This document shows positions 32,222 to 40,408 of a DNA stretch of 64,000 nucleotides, one piece after another; position 1 is the stretch's first letter; every line of letters starts with the position of its first letter. The stretch is from NCBI GenBank assembly GCA_900549015.1, contig URMH01000004.1, forward strand, positions 1 to 64,000, given 5' to 3'. The notes under the pieces were generated by a model, which was not told the DNA's origin, made no database searches, and was given only the letters and a program-made list of their open reading frames with translations. A program made the position numbers and the translations under genes. The DNA is from an uncultured Blautia sp. Lineage in GTDB: Bacteria; Bacillota; Clostridia; Lachnospirales; Lachnospiraceae.

Positions 32222-33495
32222 GCCTTGTCACCTTCCTTTGCTGCAATTACCTGTCCGCTTTCCAGTAAACCGTCCGGATAATCTTCCGGAACTGTTACAC
32301 CGGAAATTGCTGTATTCTTTCCAATACGTACATTATCCGGAATTACACTGTGCTCACCTACAGTTGCAATTCCAAAGGCATAAACAGCCGGTTTCAGCAC
32401 ATTCGGCGCTTCCTCGCCACAGCCCAGAACTACATTGTGTCCAATGACAACATCTTCTGCAATAATCGATTTATCCATTACCACATTCTCGCCAACAGTA
32501 GAATTTCGCATAATAATGGAATCTCGGATCACAGAGCCCTTACCAATCACTACATTCGGTCCAATAACAGAATTATGTACTTCTCCGTAAATCTCCGCAC
32601 CTTCTCCAATGAGACAACGGTCTACAACTGCGTCTCCGGAAATATACTGAGGAGGAATAATATCTCCCTTTGTGTAAATTCTCCAGAACTCTTCATAGAG
32701 ATTAAACTCCGGAATAATATCAATAAGCTCCATATTTGCTTCCCAGTAAGAACCAAGAGTTCCAACATCTTTCCAGTATCCATTATATTCATAAGCGAAA
32801 AGACGCTGTCCTTTTTCTTTACAATATGGAAGGATATGTTTTCCAAAGTCACAGCTCTGCTGGTCTTTTAACGCAATCAGCGCGTCCTTAAGAACCTTCC
32901 AGCTGAAAATATAAATTCCCATAGATGCCAGGTTGCTGCTTGGATGTTCCGGTTTTTCCTCAAACTCTGTAATACGGCTTGTCTCATCTGTTACCATGAT
33001 ACCGAAACGGCTTGCTTCCTCAATGGGAACAGGCATACAGGCAATCGTAATATCTGCCTTATTTGCCTTGTGGAAATCAAGCATAACTTCGTAATCCATC
33101 TTATAAATATGGTCACCTGACAGAATCAGAACATAATCCGGATTGTACTGTTCCATATAATCCAGATTCTGAAAAATTGCATTTGCCGTTCCTGTATACC
33201 ATTCGCTGTTAGAGCTTTTTTCATATGGGGGAAGAACGGTTACACCGCCCTCATTTCTGTCCAGATCCCACGGAATGCCGATTCCGATATGGGTATTCAG
33301 ACGCAACGGCTGATACTGTGTAAGAACACCTACTGTATCAATACCGGAATTAATGCAGTTGCTTAAAGGAAAATCGATGATACGGTATTTTCCACCAAAA
33401 GAAACTGCCGGTTTTGCTACTTTCTGTGTCAGTACTCCAAGTCGGCTTCCTTGTCCGCCGGCTAAGAGCATGGCAATCATTTCTTTCTTAATCAT
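32218..33495 (-). CDS. glgC: Glucose-1-phosphate adenylyltransferase
   Basis: A 425-residue catalytic subunit: LLAGGQGSRLGVLTQKVAKPAVSFGGKYRIIDFPLSN (nucleotide site), GTANAIFQNLDYME, LILSGDHIYKMDY, FEEKPEHP, and a C-terminal beta-helix. It makes ADP-glucose from glucose 1-phosphate and ATP, the committed step of bacterial glycogen synthesis. No glgA, glgB or glgP is nearby. A TATAAT promoter lies 30 bp upstream. The ATG is preceded by AGAGGTGATTGC. Confidence 0.96.
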   Translation of the reverse strand: MIKKEMIAMLLAGGQGSRLGVLTQKVAKPAVSFGGKYRIIDFPLSNCINSGIDTVGVLTQYQPLRLNTHIGIGIPWDLDRNEGGVTVLPPYEKSSNSEWYTGTANAIFQNLDYMEQYNPDYVLILSGDHIYKMDYEVMLDFHKANKADITIACMPVPIEEASRFGIMVTDETSRITEFEEKPEHPSSNLASMGIYIFSWKVLKDALIALKDQQSCDFGKHILPYCKEKGQRLFAYEYNGYWKDVGTLGSYWEANMELIDIIPEFNLYEEFWRIYTKGDIIPPQYISGDAVVDRCLIGEGAEIYGEVHNSVIGPNVVIGKGSVIRDSIIMRNSTVGENVVMDKSIIAEDVVIGHNVVLGCGEEAPNVLKPAVYAFGIATVGEHSVIPDNVRIGKNTAISGVTVPEDYPDGLLESGQVIAAKEGDKA

Positions 33496-33524
33496 GCAAT
33501 CACCTCTTGTTGTTATGATTTTTT

Positions 33525-33553
33525 ATTATACCACATTTTGCATTAATAGTGAA
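33525..33553 (-). promoter_or_regulatory. glgCD promoter
   Basis: Minus-strand TTCACT (33548-33553), 17-bp spacer, TATAAT (33525-33530). Confidence 0.7.
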
Positions 33554-33723
33554 CATTTTTTACAATTATTTTGCATAAATTTTATTTTTTTTATCGCTAT
33601 TTACCATCTTTTTTAGCGAAATTTATACTCGTTTCGACCTATTTTGTCTATTTCTTACACTTTTCCATAGGGTTCTCCCCTTTTTTATAGCTTTTTCTGC
33701 CTTTTTTAGACAAAAGAAGTTCT

Positions 33724-33752
33724 TCCCATTTGATATATTTGGGGTTATAATC
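33724..33752 (+). promoter_or_regulatory. murC promoter
   Basis: A weak -35 TTCCCA (33724-33729), 17-bp spacer and perfect TATAAT (33747-33752). Nothing else recognisable lies in the 294-bp glgC-murC gap, which is T-rich on this strand. Confidence 0.55.
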
Positions 33753-33789
33753 ATGTTAACTTCAATTATTCTATAAGGAGATTTTTATT

Positions 33790-35169
33790 ATGTATCAGAT
33801 AGACTTTCAGAAACCTCTTCACATTCACTTTATCGGAATCGGCGGAATCAGCATGAGCGGTCTTGCTGAGATTCTGATAGGCGAAGGCTTTACCGTATCC
33901 GGATCAGATGCAAAAGAAAGCCCTCTCACAAAATCCCTGGAAGCAAAAGGGGCAAAAATTTTCTACGGTCAGAGAGCTTCCAATATCATGGACACCACGG
34001 AAGCCGTTGTATACACGGCTGCAATCCATCCGGACAACCCGGAATTTGCAAGAGCAAAAGAGAAAAATCTTCCCATGCTTACACGCGCCCAGCTTCTCGG
34101 ACAGATCATGAGAAATTATGAGACTCCCATTGCAATTTCCGGAACACATGGCAAGACAACCACAACCTCTATGGTTTCCCATATTCTCTTGGAAGGAAAA
34201 TGTGACCCTACCATCAGTGTAGGCGGAATCCTTCCTGCTATCGGAGGAAATATCCGCGTAGGAGAGTCTGAAACATTTGTCACAGAAGCCTGCGAGTACA
34301 CAAACAGCTTTTTAAGCTTTTTCCCAAAAATCAGCATCATCCTGAATATTGATGCAGACCACCTTGATTTCTTTAAAGACCTTGACGATATTCGAAACTC
34401 TTTCCGCCGTTTTACAGAACTTCTTCCCTCCGACGGAACTCTGATCATCAACGCGGACATACCGGACTATCAGGAAATCACGAAAGACCTTCCCTGCCAG
34501 GTAGTTACATACGGTCTGGAGCAGGAAGCCGATTACCAGGCAAAAGATATTACCTTTGACAAATATGGTCACGCTTCCTTTACTGTTTATAAAAACGGCA
34601 GAAAAACAGGCAGCTATTATCTGAAGGTTCCGGGTATGCACAATGTATCAAATGCTCTTGCTTCCATTGCCCTCGGGCATCTTCTGAGACTTTCCGAGGA
34701 AGTGATCATCAAAGGTCTTGGAAGCTTTACAGGAACAGACCGCCGCTTCCAGTATAAAGGAGAGGTTGCAGGTGTGACAGTCATTGACGATTATGCACAT
34801 CACCCCACAGAAATTGAAGCAACTCTCCACGCTGCAGGCAATTATCCACATCAGAAAGTCTGGTGTGTATTCCAGCCGCACACATACACCCGCACAAAGG
34901 CGCTTCTTCCTGAATTTGCAAAAGCGCTCGCTCTTGCGGATCACGTTGTCCTGGCTGATATTTACGCAGCAAGAGAAACCGACACTCTCGGAATTTCCTC
35001 AGAGGATCTTCAGAAATGCATCCAGGAGCTTGGAACACCCTGTGAATATTTCCCGACCTTTGACGAAATTGAAAACTTCCTTCTGGAAAACTGCTCCAGA
35101 GGCGATCTTCTTATCACAATGGGCGCAGGAGACGTTGTAAATATCGGAGAACATCTTCTCGGAAAATAA
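33790..35169 (+). CDS. murC: UDP-N-acetylmuramate--L-alanine ligase
   Basis: A 459-residue Mur ligase adding the first peptide residue to UDP-MurNAc. The N-terminal Rossmann motif is HFIGIGGISMSGLAE (13-27); the ATP loop is GTHGKTTTTSM (118-128); the central domain has EACEYTNSFLSFFPKISIILNIDADHLDFF; the C-terminal part has VIDDYAHHPTEIEATL and VFQPHTYTRTKALL. Length is normal. It is isolated from other division genes; downstream lie a terminator and the DnaA-box cluster. AAGGAG precedes the ATG. Confidence 0.97.
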   Translation: MYQIDFQKPLHIHFIGIGGISMSGLAEILIGEGFTVSGSDAKESPLTKSLEAKGAKIFYGQRASNIMDTTEAVVYTAAIHPDNPEFARAKEKNLPMLTRAQLLGQIMRNYETPIAISGTHGKTTTTSMVSHILLEGKCDPTISVGGILPAIGGNIRVGESETFVTEACEYTNSFLSFFPKISIILNIDADHLDFFKDLDDIRNSFRRFTELLPSDGTLIINADIPDYQEITKDLPCQVVTYGLEQEADYQAKDITFDKYGHASFTVYKNGRKTGSYYLKVPGMHNVSNALASIALGHLLRLSEEVIIKGLGSFTGTDRRFQYKGEVAGVTVIDDYAHHPTEIEATLHAAGNYPHQKVWCVFQPHTYTRTKALLPEFAKALALADHVVLADIYAARETDTLGISSEDLQKCIQELGTPCEYFPTFDEIENFLLENCSRGDLLITMGAGDVVNIGEHLLGK

Positions 35170-35170
35170 G

Positions 35171-35365
35171 TTATCCACATTATCCACATGTTTATACACA
35201 TTTTTCCTGTGTATGGCATGTGGATTTTTTTGTGCATAAGTAACTTGACATAATTCAACATACAATTTCGACAATTCCCACGTTTTCTCTACAATTCCAG
35301 CGATTACAGAAGTTTCCCATAATAAGTTATCCAGATACTTATCCACATTATCCACATTTTCCACA
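35171..35365. promoter_or_regulatory. DnaA-box cluster between murC and dnaD
   Basis: Six exact TTATnCACA boxes: 35171-35179, 35180-35188, 35192-35200, 35231-35239 (minus strand), 35339-35347 and 35348-35356. Two further one-mismatch boxes lie at 35327-35335 (TTATCCAGA) and 35357-35365 (TTTTCCACA). Several are head-to-tail with no gap. The cluster precedes the promoter of dnaD-dnaI-prs by about 110 bp, so it may let DnaA regulate primosome expression or may titrate DnaA as the B. subtilis DnaA-box clusters do. It is probably not oriC: no dnaA or dnaN is near. Confidence 0.85.
35182..35231 (+). terminator. murC terminator built from DnaA boxes
   Basis: ATCCACATG (35182-35190) pairs with CATGTGGAT (35217-35225), and inside it ATACACA (35194-35200) pairs with TGTGTAT (35208-35214); six to seven T follow. 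The left arm contains parts of DnaA boxes 2 and 3, so DnaA binding and termination share the same bases. Confidence 0.8.
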
Positions 35366-35472
35366 GTTGCAAATAGAAGGCTCTTCAACATTTTTCCTGG
35401 TTTTTCCACCTTTTTTCCCCATACATTTGCTGTTTATGGGGAAAAATGCCTATTCTCTTTTAAAATATCTTG

Positions 35473-35481
35473 TGCTATAAT
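35473..35481 (+). promoter_or_regulatory. dnaD promoter (extended -10)
   Basis: TGCTATAAT at 35473-35481 is an extended -10; no good -35 is visible. The remainder of 35366-35527 is otherwise featureless. Confidence 0.6.
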
Positions 35482-35527
35482 CCTATGGAACAACTATATT
35501 GTAACTGTCCACAGGAAGGGAAAATTC

Positions 35528-36556
35528 ATGAGCGAAATCATTTTAGAAAATTCCTCTCAGGAAGGAATTACCATACTTTCCAATATTTTTATTGACCAGT
35601 ATATGCCCCGTGCAAACGGAGAGTTTGTAAAAGTTTATATCTATCTTCTGCGTCTTTTAAGAGAAAGCCGCGCCTCTCTTGATCTGGCAAAAATGGCGGA
35701 TACCCTTCTCTGTACAGAAAGAGATATTGCCCGCGCACTGAAATACTGGGAAAAAGAAAAACTTATGGTTTTTCATTATACACCTGCAGGAAAACTTTCA
35801 GGAATTTCCCTGACACCTCCAAAAGCAGAACAGGAAGAAAATGTGCAGCCTTCTTCCTCTCCGTCCTCCAGAAACAGCCAGCGGCTCACACCTGACCGCG
35901 TGCGGGAGCTGAAACAGAACGAAGCGATCGTACAACTTCTTTATATTGCGGAACAATATCTCGGCAAGACGCTGAGCCCTTCTGAAATGCAGAAGGTTCT
36001 CTATTTTTATGATGAAATGAAAATGTCCCCCGAGCTGATCGAATACCTTATTGAATACTGCGTAAGCCGCAACCACAAAAGCATGCGCTATATTGAAACG
36101 GTTGCATGTGCCTGGGCCAAAGAGGGGATTACAACTGTGGAGATGGCAAAGGAGGCTTCCTCCCGTTTCCGCAAAGAATATTACACAATTTTAAAGGCTA
36201 TGGGAATTAATAACCGCAATCCCGTTGATACAGAAATTTCCTATATGGATACCTGGATGAAAGACTACGGCTTTGATACCGATCTCATCCTGGAGGCATG
36301 CAGCCGAACAGTCATCCAGACAGGACAGCCCAGCTTCCAGTATGCAGATAAGATCCTGGAGGGCTGGAAATCAAAAAATGTACACACACTTTCCGATGTC
36401 CGGATTCTGGATGCGGAACATAAAAAACGCAAACTCGCAAAAACAGCACAGAAACAGCAGCAGACAGCACAGCCTAAAACACAGAACCGTTTTAACAACT
36501 TTCACCAGAGAGATTACGACTTTGACGAATATGAAAAACGTCTTCTTAATCAGTAA
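35528..36556 (+). CDS. DnaD domain replication-initiation protein
   Basis: A 342-residue protein of the DnaD/DnaB primosome family. The N-terminal winged-helix part has FIDQYMPRANGEFVKVYIYLLRLL and LLCTERDIARALKYWEKEKLMVF. A central DnaB_2-type helical domain has LSPSEMQKVLYFYDEMKMSPELIEYLIEYCVSR and CAWAKEGITTVEMAKE, and a second weaker copy follows (MDTWMKDYGFDTDLILEACSRTVIQTGQPSFQYADKILEGWKSKNV, ending in the YxxxIxxxWxxx-type motif). The tail is Gln/Lys-rich. It remodels DNA at the origin and recruits the helicase loader, whose gene follows after 14 bp. Confidence 0.92.
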   Translation: MSEIILENSSQEGITILSNIFIDQYMPRANGEFVKVYIYLLRLLRESRASLDLAKMADTLLCTERDIARALKYWEKEKLMVFHYTPAGKLSGISLTPPKAEQEENVQPSSSPSSRNSQRLTPDRVRELKQNEAIVQLLYIAEQYLGKTLSPSEMQKVLYFYDEMKMSPELIEYLIEYCVSRNHKSMRYIETVACAWAKEGITTVEMAKEASSRFRKEYYTILKAMGINNRNPVDTEISYMDTWMKDYGFDTDLILEACSRTVIQTGQPSFQYADKILEGWKSKNVHTLSDVRILDAEHKKRKLAKTAQKQQQTAQPKTQNRFNNFHQRDYDFDEYEKRLLNQ

Positions 36557-36570
36557 AAGGGAGGTATCTC

Positions 36571-37557
36571 GTGCCTTTACAGAATTATCAGTATGATACC
36601 ATTATGAGAGAATACAGCAGGCGGCAGAATGAAAACCGCCGGATTCTCGAAGAACATCAGAAAGAAGCGTACAGCAGATTTCCCCGTCTCAGAGAAATCG
36701 ATCAGGAAGTTGCCTCTTTAAGCGCAGAAAAAGTACGCTCCCTTCTTTCCGGAAATGGAACAGGAACAGAAGATCTTCGTACCTCCATCGCAGCGCTTGC
36801 TCTTGAAAGACGGGCTATTCTCACAGACAATGGATATGCTCCTGATTATCTTGAGCTTCCGTACACCTGTCCCATCTGCCAGGATACCGGCTATGTGGGA
36901 AGCCAAAAATGCTCCTGTTTTAAGAAAGCGGAGATCGAATTATTATATACCCAGTCAAATCTGGCTGAAATTTTAAAAAAAGAAAACTTTGAGCACTTTT
37001 CTTTTGACTATTATTCTGATACAATAAAGAATGAAGCGACTGGTTTAACTGCCAGAGAGACAGCCCGCAGAGCATACGATATGGCTCAGGGCTTTGTGCG
37101 GGGCTTCGACAAAAATTTTGAGAATCTCTTTTTATACGGAGATACGGGAGTGGGAAAAACCTTTCTCTCCCACTGCATCGCACATGAGCTTCTGAAATCC
37201 GCCCACTGTGTTCTTTACTTTTCTGCTTTTGATCTTTTCGATCTTCTCGCAGGAAATACCTTTTCCAAAAAGGACAAAAGCACAGAGGACGAGCTGATTT
37301 ACGATTGCGATCTTCTGATCATTGACGACCTGGGAACAGAGCTTACAAACAGTTTTGTATCGTCCCAGTTGTTTTTGTGCATCAATGAACGGATCATGCG
37401 CAGAAAATCTACAATAATTTCTACAAACCTGAAACTGGAAAACTTTTCGGAAACTTACTCCGAGAGAACGTTTTCCCGAATTGCAAGCAATTACCAGATG
37501 GTAAAGCTAATCGGAAAAGACATCCGTATACAGAAAATTTTTTTAGGAGGAAAGTAA
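36571..37557 (+). CDS. dnaI: DnaI/DnaC-type helicase loader ATPase
   Basis: A 328-residue AAA+ helicase loader. The N-terminal part has a zinc-binding cluster C100, C103, C114 and C116 (CPICQDTG and KCSC), characteristic of this Firmicutes group. Walker A is GDTGVGKT (190-197), Walker B is LLIIDDLGTE. It loads the replicative DnaB/DnaC helicase at the origin with the DnaD-type protein upstream. The start is GTG, preceded by GGGAGG; no ATG is suitable. prs follows three bases after the stop, so the genes form one operon. Confidence 0.92.
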   Translation: MPLQNYQYDTIMREYSRRQNENRRILEEHQKEAYSRFPRLREIDQEVASLSAEKVRSLLSGNGTGTEDLRTSIAALALERRAILTDNGYAPDYLELPYTCPICQDTGYVGSQKCSCFKKAEIELLYTQSNLAEILKKENFEHFSFDYYSDTIKNEATGLTARETARRAYDMAQGFVRGFDKNFENLFLYGDTGVGKTFLSHCIAHELLKSAHCVLYFSAFDLFDLLAGNTFSKKDKSTEDELIYDCDLLIIDDLGTELTNSFVSSQLFLCINERIMRRKSTIISTNLKLENFSETYSERTFSRIASNYQMVKLIGKDIRIQKIFLGGK

Positions 37558-37560
37558 AAC

Positions 37561-38742
37561 ATGACACAGGCAACTACAAAAGAGCTGACTACCCTTCCGG
37601 TAGGAAGACTTGGACTGGTTTCACTGGAAAGCAGCAGAGATTTGGGGAATAAGGTGGACGACTGGCTTGTTCAGTGGCGTAAAGAACGCAATTACCCGCA
37701 GATGGACTCCTTCGCATTCGAGGGCTATCAGAGCGATTCCTTCCAGATTAACGTGCAGAATCCACGATTTGGTTCCGGAGAAGGGAAATGTGTCATTTCC
37801 GAATCTGTCCGCGGAGATGATATTTACGTTCTCCTTGATGTGTGTAACTACAGCATGTCCTATTCTATGGGAAGGTTTACAAATCTTATGTCTCCGGACG
37901 ACCATTTTCAGGATTTGAAACGTGTCATTGCAGCCATTGGCGGCAAAGCACGAAGAGTAAACGTAATTATGCCTTATCTTTACGAAGGACGCCAGAGCAA
38001 ACGTGTGGGACGTGAATCTCTTGACTGCGCAAATGCGCTCCACGAACTGATCGATATGGGCGTGGAAAACATCATCACCTTTGATGCACACGATGCCCGC
38101 ATTCAGAATGCGACACCACTTCACGGCTTTGAAACGGTGCAGCCGTCCTATCAGTTTATTAAGGCGCTTCTTCGAAATGAAGAGGGACTTCGTATTGACA
38201 ACGAACATTTTGCAATTATAAGCCCGGATGAGGGAAGCATGAGCCGCGCAATTTACCTTGCAAATATCCTCGGCGTAGACATGGGTATGTACTACAAACG
38301 TCTCGATTACTCCACATTTGTAAACGGACGCCACCCGATTGCAGCGTATGAGTTCCTCGGTTCCAGCTTAAAGGGAAAAGACGTGATCCTTGTGGACGAT
38401 ATGATTTCCTCCGGAAATACAGTCCTGAAAATCTCATCTCTTCTGAAAGAAAGAGGAGCCGGACGTATTTATATCTGCTCCACCTTCGGTCTTTTCACAG
38501 ACGGACTTGCGAAATTTGACGAAGCTCACAAAAACGGAGTATTTGATAAAATGCTTACAACAAACCTTGTATACCAGTCTCCTGAGCTTCTGGAAAAAGA
38601 TTACTATATCACCTGTGATATGAGCAAATACATCGCTCTTATCATTGATACTTTAAATCACGATATGTCTGTCAGCCACCTTCTGAATCCGGTAGACAGA
38701 ATCAAGAAATGTGTAAGCACCTACATGGAGCAGTACAAATAA
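37561..38742 (+). CDS. prs: Ribose-phosphate pyrophosphokinase, long form
   Basis: A 393-residue PRPP synthetase, about 75 residues longer than the classical enzyme. An N-terminal extension (to about residue 45) precedes the core: MPYLYEGRQSKRVGRESLDCANALHELIDMGVENIITFDAHDARIQN (flexible-loop and metal region) and ILVDDMISSGNTVLKISSLLKERGA (the PRPP signature). It makes PRPP for nucleotide, His and Trp synthesis. The placement directly after dnaI suggests coordination of precursor supply with replication, which is inference. AGGAGG lies about eight bases before the ATG. Confidence 0.93.
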   Translation: MTQATTKELTTLPVGRLGLVSLESSRDLGNKVDDWLVQWRKERNYPQMDSFAFEGYQSDSFQINVQNPRFGSGEGKCVISESVRGDDIYVLLDVCNYSMSYSMGRFTNLMSPDDHFQDLKRVIAAIGGKARRVNVIMPYLYEGRQSKRVGRESLDCANALHELIDMGVENIITFDAHDARIQNATPLHGFETVQPSYQFIKALLRNEEGLRIDNEHFAIISPDEGSMSRAIYLANILGVDMGMYYKRLDYSTFVNGRHPIAAYEFLGSSLKGKDVILVDDMISSGNTVLKISSLLKERGAGRIYICSTFGLFTDGLAKFDEAHKNGVFDKMLTTNLVYQSPELLEKDYYITCDMSKYIALIIDTLNHDMSVSHLLNPVDRIKKCVSTYMEQYK

Positions 38743-38776
38743 TTATTTATCAGCCAACCAAGTTTCTTCATTATAG

Positions 38777-38811
38777 AAAGCACCTGCGGGGCAGACAACC
38801 GCGGGTGCTTT
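38777..38811 (+). terminator. prs terminator
   Basis: AAAGCACC-TGCGG and CCGCG-GGTGCTTT form a long stem (38777-38811), followed by GCATTTTCTTTT. Confidence 0.8.
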
Positions 38812-38837
38812 GCATTTTCTTTTATATTCTTTTGTTT

Positions 38838-40370
38838 TCAGGAAAGCAGAAGCTTCTGATAGGGAATCCCTTCCTGTTCCAGAAGTTCCATCTCCCGTTT
38901 ATGGCATGTGCTTATAATAATCTGCTTCTGCTCTTTATGGAGCCATTTCAGCACTGCACAGAGGCGTTCCTCGTCATACATCCCAAATACATCGTCAAGG
39001 ATCACAGGAAAGGATTCCTGACCGCAGAGAAGCTCGCCCGCTGCCATTCGAAGGGCAAAGTAAATCTGCTCAAGCGTTCCTCTGCTTAAGCGTTCCAGAG
39101 CTACGATGCGCTCTCCTGTATCTACAGACATCTTAAAGTTTTCGTCCATAAGAACTTCTGTATATTTCCCCCCTGTGATCTCGCTTAATATCTGCGAGGT
39201 TCTCTCTCTCAGTCTTCCTCCCACCTGATGATTGATGCTTCCGGAAAGCAGCTCGATCGTTTCCAGAGCCATGTTAAGAGCCTGTATTTCCACATCTTCC
39301 GCTGCCGGAAGGTAAAGCTGGGCATCGCATTCTCTGTACTCCTCCTCAAGATTGCAGTATGCCATCTCTTTCTCTTTACTGGAGGCTTCAATTCCATCTC
39401 TGTTCCATTGAAGCTTTTCCTGCCTGGAAAGCCACCGCTCTTTCATTCGAATCCTCTTATTCAGCTCTCTTCCGAGAGTGAGGCTTTTTCCAAGACATCC
39501 AAGGCCGAGAAGGATTCCCGCTGCAAGAGAAATGGCAAGCACAATGCCGTTCGGCGCAAATACCGCTCCCAAAGCGCCAAGAACCGGAAAAACTGCCATA
39601 AGGATCCAGGCATACACCCGTTTCTGACTCGCCTTTTGAATCCTCTGGTCGAGAAGCTCTCCTCCGTTTTCCTCGCCCATATGAAGATTCCGCTCTTTTG
39701 CAGCGACAGAATCAAGGCGCTCCTCAAGCTCATTTAATTCCTGGCGGAGATATTCCATGTTTGCCGCTACTTTTTCTTTTTCCTTCAGAATATCACGCTT
39801 TCTTTTATCTGCCTGAGTAAGAAAGCCTTTTCTTGACATTTTAAGCATCTGTGCTGCTCTTCCCAGATCAATGGAGCTGTCCCCCGTTCCCTGGTAGCTT
39901 GCCATATAATTCTGAAGCTCTCTTACAAGATCCTGCCCTGTAACACTTTTTAGCTGCCCTACGGAAACGGTATTGTCATAAACAGCCTCGCTCACACCGC
40001 CTAAAACAGCTTCCATAGCGCCTTTCTCCGCATTTACAAGCGCTCCGCTGCTCTCGCAGAGAAGCTCGTGAAAAGGAGCATTTTTGCAGAAATTCCGCGT
40101 GAGACGGTAGTTTTTTCCTCCGCATTCAAACCACAGGATTCCCCCGTATTCTCCCGGATTTTCCCAGGGCTCATACGTGGTATAAACATCGTTTCTTGCA
40201 GCCTTTCCCCTCTGTCTTGTAATCCCATAAAACATACTCTTTATAAAAGTATGGATGGTCGTTTTTCCGCTTTCATTTTCCCCGTACAGCACATTAATGC
40301 CAGGCGAAAGCTCCAGCGTCCTGTCATGAATTTTTCCGAAATTTTTTATTGTCAGACGTTTAATAATCAT
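38838..40370 (-). CDS. SbcC/YhaN-like ATPase with a membrane hairpin
   Basis: A 510-residue ABC-type ATPase of the SbcC/Rad50/YhaN group. Walker A is GENESGKT (30-37), a Q-loop-like stretch (SVGQL) lies near 136-140, the signature is LSRGT (428-432) and Walker B is FPVILDDVF (454-462). The coiled-coil arms (about 185-250 and 300-350) are short, and between them lies a strongly hydrophobic double segment (about 253-295: WILMAVFPVLGALGAVFAPNGIVLAISLAAGILLGLGCL). The tip of the arm therefore appears membrane-inserted, unlike SbcC with its zinc hook. It lies 38 bp downstream of the nuclease gene, its probable partner. Confidence 0.82.
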   Translation of the reverse strand: MIIKRLTIKNFGKIHDRTLELSPGINVLYGENESGKTTIHTFIKSMFYGITRQRGKAARNDVYTTYEPWENPGEYGGILWFECGGKNYRLTRNFCKNAPFHELLCESSGALVNAEKGAMEAVLGGVSEAVYDNTVSVGQLKSVTGQDLVRELQNYMASYQGTGDSSIDLGRAAQMLKMSRKGFLTQADKRKRDILKEKEKVAANMEYLRQELNELEERLDSVAAKERNLHMGEENGGELLDQRIQKASQKRVYAWILMAVFPVLGALGAVFAPNGIVLAISLAAGILLGLGCLGKSLTLGRELNKRIRMKERWLSRQEKLQWNRDGIEASSKEKEMAYCNLEEEYRECDAQLYLPAAEDVEIQALNMALETIELLSGSINHQVGGRLRERTSQILSEITGGKYTEVLMDENFKMSVDTGERIVALERLSRGTLEQIYFALRMAAGELLCGQESFPVILDDVFGMYDEERLCAVLKWLHKEQKQIIISTCHKREMELLEQEGIPYQKLLLS

Positions 40371-40408
40371 AAATGTTTTTCTATCCCTTATTTCCCCTTA
40401 TTTTCAGA

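Noticed and set aside
35171..35365. Replication origin (oriC) at the DnaA-box cluster
   Set aside because: Six exact boxes are suggestive, but dnaA, dnaN, rpmH and other origin neighbours are absent and no unwinding element is clear. A regulatory or titration role fits better.
37621..38334. 237-codon minus-strand frame antisense to prs
   Set aside because: prs is fully recognisable; the antisense frame has no ribosome site.
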